A stretch of 64,000 bases of DNA from positions 1-64,000 of the forward strand of contig NZ_JAUSWB010000011.1 in assembly GCF_030814955.1 (NCBI RefSeq), in the 5' to 3' direction. This DNA is from Planomicrobium stackebrandtii (GTDB lineage Bacteria > Bacillota > Bacilli > Bacillales_A > Planococcaceae). This document shows positions 59,795-64,000 of this stretch, in pieces. Position numbers and translations under genes: made by a program. The notes beneath the pieces were generated by a model, which ran no database searches, had not been told where the DNA came from, and worked only from the letters and a program-made list of their open reading frames with translations. Each line of letters starts with the position of its first letter. Position 1 is the stretch's first letter.

Positions 59795-60724
59795 ATGAAA
59801 CGTTATTTATTGCAGCGGATCGGCTTTATGCTTATTACGCTTTTCATTATTGTAACAGCGACTTTTTTCCTGATGCAGCTGCTGCCGGGGACGCCGTTTA
59901 CTAACCCGGAAAAATTGACCGAAAGCCAGCTGGCAATCTTGAATGCCAAATACGGACTGGATCAGCCAGTCGCCATCCAATACATACAGTATATTGGCAA
60001 TTTGGTGCAGGGTGATTTGGGTTATTCGTTCCAACATGAAGGCCGTACCGTCACAAGCATGATCAGCGACCGGATCGGTCCATCTGCATTCATCGGGCTG
60101 CAGGCTTTGGTTATCGGGGCAATTATCGGTCTTGTTTTGGGGATCGTTTCTGCCCTAAGGCACAATTCGATCTTAGATTACGGCTCTGTGACTTTGGCCG
60201 TTTTAGGGATGTCGATTCCGTCATTTGTCTTTGCGGCATTGCTCCAATATTATGTTGGCGTGAAGTTGGAATGGCTGCCTGTCGCTTTATGGGAAGGCTA
60301 TTCCAGTACGCTGTTGCCGTCCATCGCCCTGTCAGTGACAGTGACGGCTACAGTTGCCCGCTTTATCCGCAGTGAAATGCTCGAAGTGATCGGCCAGGAT
60401 TATATCATCACGGCCAGAGCAAAGGGGCTGAAAGAAAACCAGGTCATCGTCAAGCACGTCATCCGCAATGCGCTGATCCCGGTTGTCACTATGCTTGGGC
60501 CGCTCGCTGTATCTATTATGACCGGAACTTTGGTTATCGAAAAAATATTTGCGGTACCGGGACTTGGTGAGCAATTCACATTATCAATTCTTGTATTGGA
60601 TTACAGTGTCATCATGGGAATTACCATTTTCTACAGTGCCTTGTTCATTTTAGTGGTATTTGTTGTAGATATTATCTACAGCTTCCTGGATCCACGCATT
60701 AATTATAAGGGGGAATCAGCATGA
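59795..60724 (+). CDS. oppB: Oligopeptide ABC transporter permease OppB
   Basis: 309 residues, six membrane helices. N-terminus MKRYLLQRIGFMLITLFIIV, and the EAA loop EVIGQDYIITARAKGLKENQ. Forms the channel with OppC. GAGGTG precedes ATG; the stop overlaps oppC by four bases. Confidence 0.95.
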   Translation: MKRYLLQRIGFMLITLFIIVTATFFLMQLLPGTPFTNPEKLTESQLAILNAKYGLDQPVAIQYIQYIGNLVQGDLGYSFQHEGRTVTSMISDRIGPSAFIGLQALVIGAIIGLVLGIVSALRHNSILDYGSVTLAVLGMSIPSFVFAALLQYYVGVKLEWLPVALWEGYSSTLLPSIALSVTVTATVARFIRSEMLEVIGQDYIITARAKGLKENQVIVKHVIRNALIPVVTMLGPLAVSIMTGTLVIEKIFAVPGLGEQFTLSILVLDYSVIMGITIFYSALFILVVFVVDIIYSFLDPRINYKGESA

Positions 60725-61779
60725 CAGGAAATACGCCGCACCTTCCCCCTCATCAGGACCTGCAGGCGCAAAATCAATATGCCTATGACGAAATTCCGTC
60801 AGACTTGTTTGTAAAAGCACCGCTCGATCAACGAAAAAGCGAGGAAATCGGTACGCCTTCGGTATCATTTTGGAAAGAAGCTTTTCAGCGTCTCGTCAAA
60901 AATAAAGGTGCCATGATTTCTTTAATCATGCTTGTTCTGTTGATTACTTTAGCGTTAATCGGTCCCAGCATGAATGAATTTTCCTATCGCGAACAGAATT
61001 TGGTCCATTCCAATATGCCGCCAAAAGTACAAGGTATGGAATGGCTCGGTTTTAATGGCCAGGATTCGCAGGGAGTGGATCAATACGCAGAACGGGATGT
61101 CCAAATTAATTATTGGTTTGGTACGGATGAATTCGGCCGTGATCTTTGGACGCGGGTTTGGAAAGGCACGCAGATTTCATTGTTTATCGCTTTAGTGGCA
61201 GCCTTTCTGGATCTGGTGATTGGTGTCATCTACGGTGGGATTTCTTCCTTCTACGGAGGACGCATTGACAATGTTATGCAGCGGATCATCGAAATTCTCA
61301 TGGGGATTCCAAATTTGATTGTTATCATCCTATTCATACTGGTGCTGGAACCTGGCATTACCTCTATTATTCTGGCAATGGTTATCACCGGATGGGTTGG
61401 CATGGCGCGTGTAGTACGAGGGCAGGTGCTGCAGCTGAAAGGGCAGGAATTCGTGTTGGCTTCACGGACGCTCGGCGCTTCGAATCCACGGCTGATTTCC
61501 AAGCATCTCTTGCCGAATGTCATGGGGCCTATTATCGTGACGGTCATGTTCACCATCCCGACCGCTATTTTCTTTGAAGCGTTCCTTAGCTTTATCGGCC
61601 TCGGTTTGCAGGCTCCTCTTGCGTCGCTCGGCGTATTGATCGAAGATGGCTACAAGTCGATGCGGTATTTCCCGTATAAGCTGATTTTTCCGGCTTTGGT
61701 CATCAGCATCATCATGATTTCTTTCAATTTGCTTGGTGACGGACTGCGTGATGCATTAGATCCGAAAATGAGAAAATAG
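60721..61779 (+). CDS. oppC: Oligopeptide ABC transporter permease OppC
   Basis: 352 residues. A cytoplasmic N-terminal extension, OppC_N (FWKEAFQRLVKNKGAMISLI), DEFGRDLWTRVWKGTQISL and the EAA loop LKGQEFVLASRTLGASNPRL. Partner of OppB. Confidence 0.95.
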   Translation: MTGNTPHLPPHQDLQAQNQYAYDEIPSDLFVKAPLDQRKSEEIGTPSVSFWKEAFQRLVKNKGAMISLIMLVLLITLALIGPSMNEFSYREQNLVHSNMPPKVQGMEWLGFNGQDSQGVDQYAERDVQINYWFGTDEFGRDLWTRVWKGTQISLFIALVAAFLDLVIGVIYGGISSFYGGRIDNVMQRIIEILMGIPNLIVIILFILVLEPGITSIILAMVITGWVGMARVVRGQVLQLKGQEFVLASRTLGASNPRLISKHLLPNVMGPIIVTVMFTIPTAIFFEAFLSFIGLGLQAPLASLGVLIEDGYKSMRYFPYKLIFPALVISIIMISFNLLGDGLRDALDPKMRK

Positions 61780-61792
61780 GGGAGGCTACACC

Positions 61793-62824
61793 ATGAGCAA
61801 CACCATTTTGACAGTCGATAACCTGCATGTAGCATTTAAAACCCAAACCGGCAAACTGACAGCGGTGCGGGGTGTAAGCTTTGATTTGAAAAAAGGGGAA
61901 ACCTTGGCTATTGTCGGAGAGTCGGGATCGGGCAAATCGGTCACTGCCAAATCCATCATGCAACTGTTGCCGACAGCTACTACTGAAGTGACCAAAGGCG
62001 ATATCGTCTATAACGGCGAAAGTTTGTTGAAGATGACCAAGCGCCAGGTCACTAATTTGCGGGGATCGGAAATTTCGATGGTCTTCCAGGATCCGATGAC
62101 TTCTTTGAATCCGACGATGAAAGTCGGCAAACAGATCATGGAAGGTGTTCAGCGCCATGAGCAGCTGACAAAAGCGCAGGCGCGTGAGCGGGCATTGGAC
62201 ATGCTCAAACTGGTCGGAATTCCGCAGGCGGAAAATCGCCTCGATAATTATCCTCACCAGTTTTCCGGAGGCATGAGGCAGCGCGTCGTTATTGCACTGG
62301 CGCTTGCCTGCAACCCGAAAGTGTTGATTGCGGATGAACCAACCACAGCACTGGACGTCACCATTCAAGCACAGATTCTGGATTTGATGAAAGATCTGCA
62401 AAAGAAGACCGATACTGCGATTATTCTGATTACCCATGATCTCGGCGTGGTTGCCAACATGGCTGATCGCGTGGCCGTGATGTATGGCGGCAAGATTGTC
62501 GAGCAGGGAACTTTGGATGAGATTTTTTACAACCCTCAGCATCCCTATACATTGGGACTGCTGCAATCGATGCCGAAGCTGAGTGAAGACCGCTCGCAGC
62601 CGCTTTTGCCGATTGCCGGCTCCCCACCCAATTTGGCGACGCTTGGGGAAGGCTGCGCATTTGCGGCCAGGTGTCCGCATACGATGGCGGTATGCCACAC
62701 GTATACACCGCGGGATACGGTGTCTGAAACGGGGCATTCTGTAGCTTGCTGGCTTCAAGATCCCCGTATTGCAGCATCGGAGGAGACGGCTGAGCTTGTG
62801 GAAACGGGCAACTCTTCGCTTTAA
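61793..62824 (+). CDS. oppD: Oligopeptide ABC transporter ATP-binding protein OppD
   Basis: 343 residues. Walker [22 protein letters not shown]-loop [20 protein letters not shown], signature [20 protein letters not shown], Walker [15 protein letters not shown]-loop ITHDLG, and the C-terminal oligo_HPY cysteine region (CAFAARCPH...C...C) that can hold an iron-sulphur cluster. The partner OppF, which normally follows, is absent: a terminator comes next. Confidence 0.95.
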   Translation: MSNTILTVDNLHVAFKTQTGKLTAVRGVSFDLKKGETLAIVGESGSGKSVTAKSIMQLLPTATTEVTKGDIVYNGESLLKMTKRQVTNLRGSEISMVFQDPMTSLNPTMKVGKQIMEGVQRHEQLTKAQARERALDMLKLVGIPQAENRLDNYPHQFSGGMRQRVVIALALACNPKVLIADEPTTALDVTIQAQILDLMKDLQKKTDTAIILITHDLGVVANMADRVAVMYGGKIVEQGTLDEIFYNPQHPYTLGLLQSMPKLSEDRSQPLLPIAGSPPNLATLGEGCAFAARCPHTMAVCHTYTPRDTVSETGHSVACWLQDPRIAASEETAELVETGNSSL

Positions 62825-62838
62825 ATATTATTTTCTCT

Positions 62839-62879
62839 AAAAACCAGTAAGGCCAAAAATCGGCTTTACTGGTTTTTTG
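62839..62879. terminator. Intrinsic terminator after oppD
   Basis: AAAAACCAGTAA-GGCC...CGGC-TTTACTGGTTTTTT hairpin; the A/T flanks could also serve pxpA transcription from the right. Confidence 0.9.
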
Positions 62880-62950
62880 CGTGAGCAAAAACATCAAACA
62901 AGACATTGCGATTATAGATATTACTTCTTCATTTTTCCCAACCGCTCATA

Positions 62951-63721
62951 TTAAACAAATTTGCTTACTTTTACAATTTCGATACCGGCTCTTTTCAAAG
63001 ATTTTGAAATCTGGATGGCAAATTCGAGTGCATGAATACCGTCTCCATGTATGCAGATCGTCTCTGCCAGCAGCTGTGCATCGATATTTTCCACAGTTGC
63101 CACTTTATTTTCTTTGACCATCCGGATTACCTGCTCGATGGCAATCTGAGGATCGGTGATCAACGCATTGCTTTGGGTCCGCGGCGTCAGTGACCCGTCC
63201 GGTTGATATGTACGATCTGAGAACACTTCATTGGCTGTCCGCAGCCCAATTTTTTCGCCGGCTTTGATCATTTCACTGCCTGACAAGCCGAACAGCACCA
63301 GTTCAGGATCGATCTTATAAACAGCTTCTGCAATGGCTTCGGATAAGGCTGCATCTTTCACCGCCATATTGTACAAAGCGCCATGTGCTTTCACATGCTG
63401 CAGGTGGCCGCCTTCAGCTTTGACAAATCCGGATAGGGCTCCAATCTGATAGATGGTGAGGTCATAAGCTTCCTGTGGGGACAAGGCGATATTTCGCCGG
63501 CCAAAGCCGACCAGATCCTGAAGACCCGGATGAGCGCCGATGCCGACATTTTTTTCGAGCGCCAATTTGACTGTTTTGCGCATGGTCGCTGGATCTCCGG
63601 CGTGGAAGCCACAGGCGATATTCGCTGACGTCACGTAATCCAGTATTTCTTCATCATTGCCCATCTTATAAGCACCGAAACTTTCTCCCATATCGCAGTT
63701 CAAATCCACTTTATGCTTCAT
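62951..63721 (-). CDS. pxpA: 5-oxoprolinase subunit PxpA (LamB/YcsF family)
   Basis: 256 residues, the family's usual size. Signature [70 protein letters not shown] and [10 protein letters not shown]. With PxpB and PxpC it cleaves 5-oxoproline to glutamate using ATP. Start 63721 is chosen for spacing to GGGAGG; it overlaps the end of pxpC (ATGA). pxpB is not visible and may lie beyond the window. Confidence 0.93.
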   Translation of the reverse strand: MKHKVDLNCDMGESFGAYKMGNDEEILDYVTSANIACGFHAGDPATMRKTVKLALEKNVGIGAHPGLQDLVGFGRRNIALSPQEAYDLTIYQIGALSGFVKAEGGHLQHVKAHGALYNMAVKDAALSEAIAEAVYKIDPELVLFGLSGSEMIKAGEKIGLRTANEVFSDRTYQPDGSLTPRTQSNALITDPQIAIEQVIRMVKENKVATVENIDAQLLAETICIHGDGIHALEFAIQISKSLKRAGIEIVKVSKFV

Positions 63722-64000
63722 GTCCATTCCTCCCATTTTAACTGGATTGCCGCTTTTATTTGGTGAATTGATTGTTCCTGCTCGATCCACCGCTGTTGGG
63801 CATCGGCTACGGAAATCTTCTTGAAGCGCAGCTGCTGTCCTTGCTTTAATTGGCTGATGAGCGGCAGGTCGACAGAGGCAACCTGTCCGATTTTCGGGTA
63901 GCCGCCGGTTGTTTGCCGATCAGCCAGCAGAACAATCGGATTGCCATCCGCGGGAACCTGGACAGAGCCAAAAGCCACTGCTTCCGAGATCAATTCCGCG
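63718..64000 (-). CDS. pxpC: 5-oxoprolinase subunit PxpC (C-terminal part, cut by window end)
   Basis: The last ~94 residues of a biotin-dependent carboxyltransferase-like (KipA/PxpC) protein. [20 protein letters not shown] and [20 protein letters not shown] are the conserved C-terminal motifs. The frame stays open through position 64000, so the gene starts outside. It is upstream of, and coupled to, pxpA. Confidence 0.9.
   Translation of the reverse strand, partial: AELISEAVAFGSVQVPADGNPIVLLADRQTTGGYPKIGQVASVDLPLISQLKQGQQLRFKKISVADAQQRWIEQEQSIHQIKAAIQLKWEEWT

Noticed and set aside
59521-59904. 127-codon frame between oppA and oppB
   Set aside because: It translates the tandem DNA repeat (repeated CAAENTPLR) and overlaps the true oppB start.
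1-64000. CRISPR arrays, prophage or transposase genes
   Set aside because: No regularly spaced repeats, phage structural genes, integrase or transposase frames were seen; the only mobile signs are the introns and short palindromic repeats.

Overview
The window is a bacterial chromosome segment from a low-to-mid GC Gram-positive of the Bacillales, most probably the Planococcaceae (Planococcus/Sporosarcina-like). This placement is an inference from content: a divergent citA/citR pair, sigW-rsiW, cdaA-cdaR-glmM, a glmS ribozyme, Bacillus-type fliW-csrA-hag control, AAGGAGG-like ribosome sites, frequent TTG/GTG starts and Bacillales-type intergenic palindromic repeats.

Positions 1-890 are the tail of an rRNA operon (partial 5S) and seven tRNAs (Thr, Glu, Val, Tyr, Gln, Lys, Ala). 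Positions 890-12,000 hold housekeeping genes: citrate synthase and its LysR regulator, a GNAT acetyltransferase, arginase, the sigma-W/anti-sigma-W pair behind a good sigma-W promoter, the c-di-AMP synthase operon cdaA-cdaR-glmM, and glmS behind a self-cleaving glmS ribozyme. Positions 12,000-18,800 hold an orphan RsbR-like STAS protein, an NCS1 permease with a structured leader, an SRPBCC protein, and an apparent three-gene nucleotide-signalling operon (GAF-HD-GYP phosphodiesterase, DUF3307 membrane protein, SRPBCC/zinc-ribbon/class III nucleotidyl cyclase).

Positions 18,800-54,470 are a nearly complete flagellar island. fliW-csrA precedes flagellin, whose gene is split by a group I intron. 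A second, closely related group I intron lies across the flagellin stop codon and is followed by another copy of the flagellin C-terminal codons, so two alternative 369-residue flagellins can be read. Then come a YjfB-like small protein, a lysozyme-like protein, flaG-fliD-fliT-fliS, motA-motB-fliL, yvyF-flgM-flgN-flgK-flgL, and flhO-flhP on the minus strand. The long basal body/export operon runs from flgB to sigD, a SwrB-like gene, yaaR and a PilZ gene. It is preceded by a c-di-GMP-I (GEMM) riboswitch with a terminator and ends with a PilZ c-di-GMP receptor gene. Three close matches to sigma-D promoters are visible. The chemotaxis genes that interleave this operon in B. subtilis (cheY, cheB, cheA, cheW, cheC, cheD) are absent here.

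Positions 54,500-64,000 hold miscellaneous genes (NAT-like thiol protein, HAD phosphatase, unknown protein, Nudix hydrolase, DUF3899 membrane protein), an oligopeptide transporter oppA-B-C-D without oppF, and the 5-oxoprolinase genes pxpA and pxpC (the latter cut by the window end).

Most worth a second look: the tandem flagellin introns with a duplicated gene end, the cyclase/HD-GYP operon, and the c-di-GMP riboswitch-to-PilZ motility operon.
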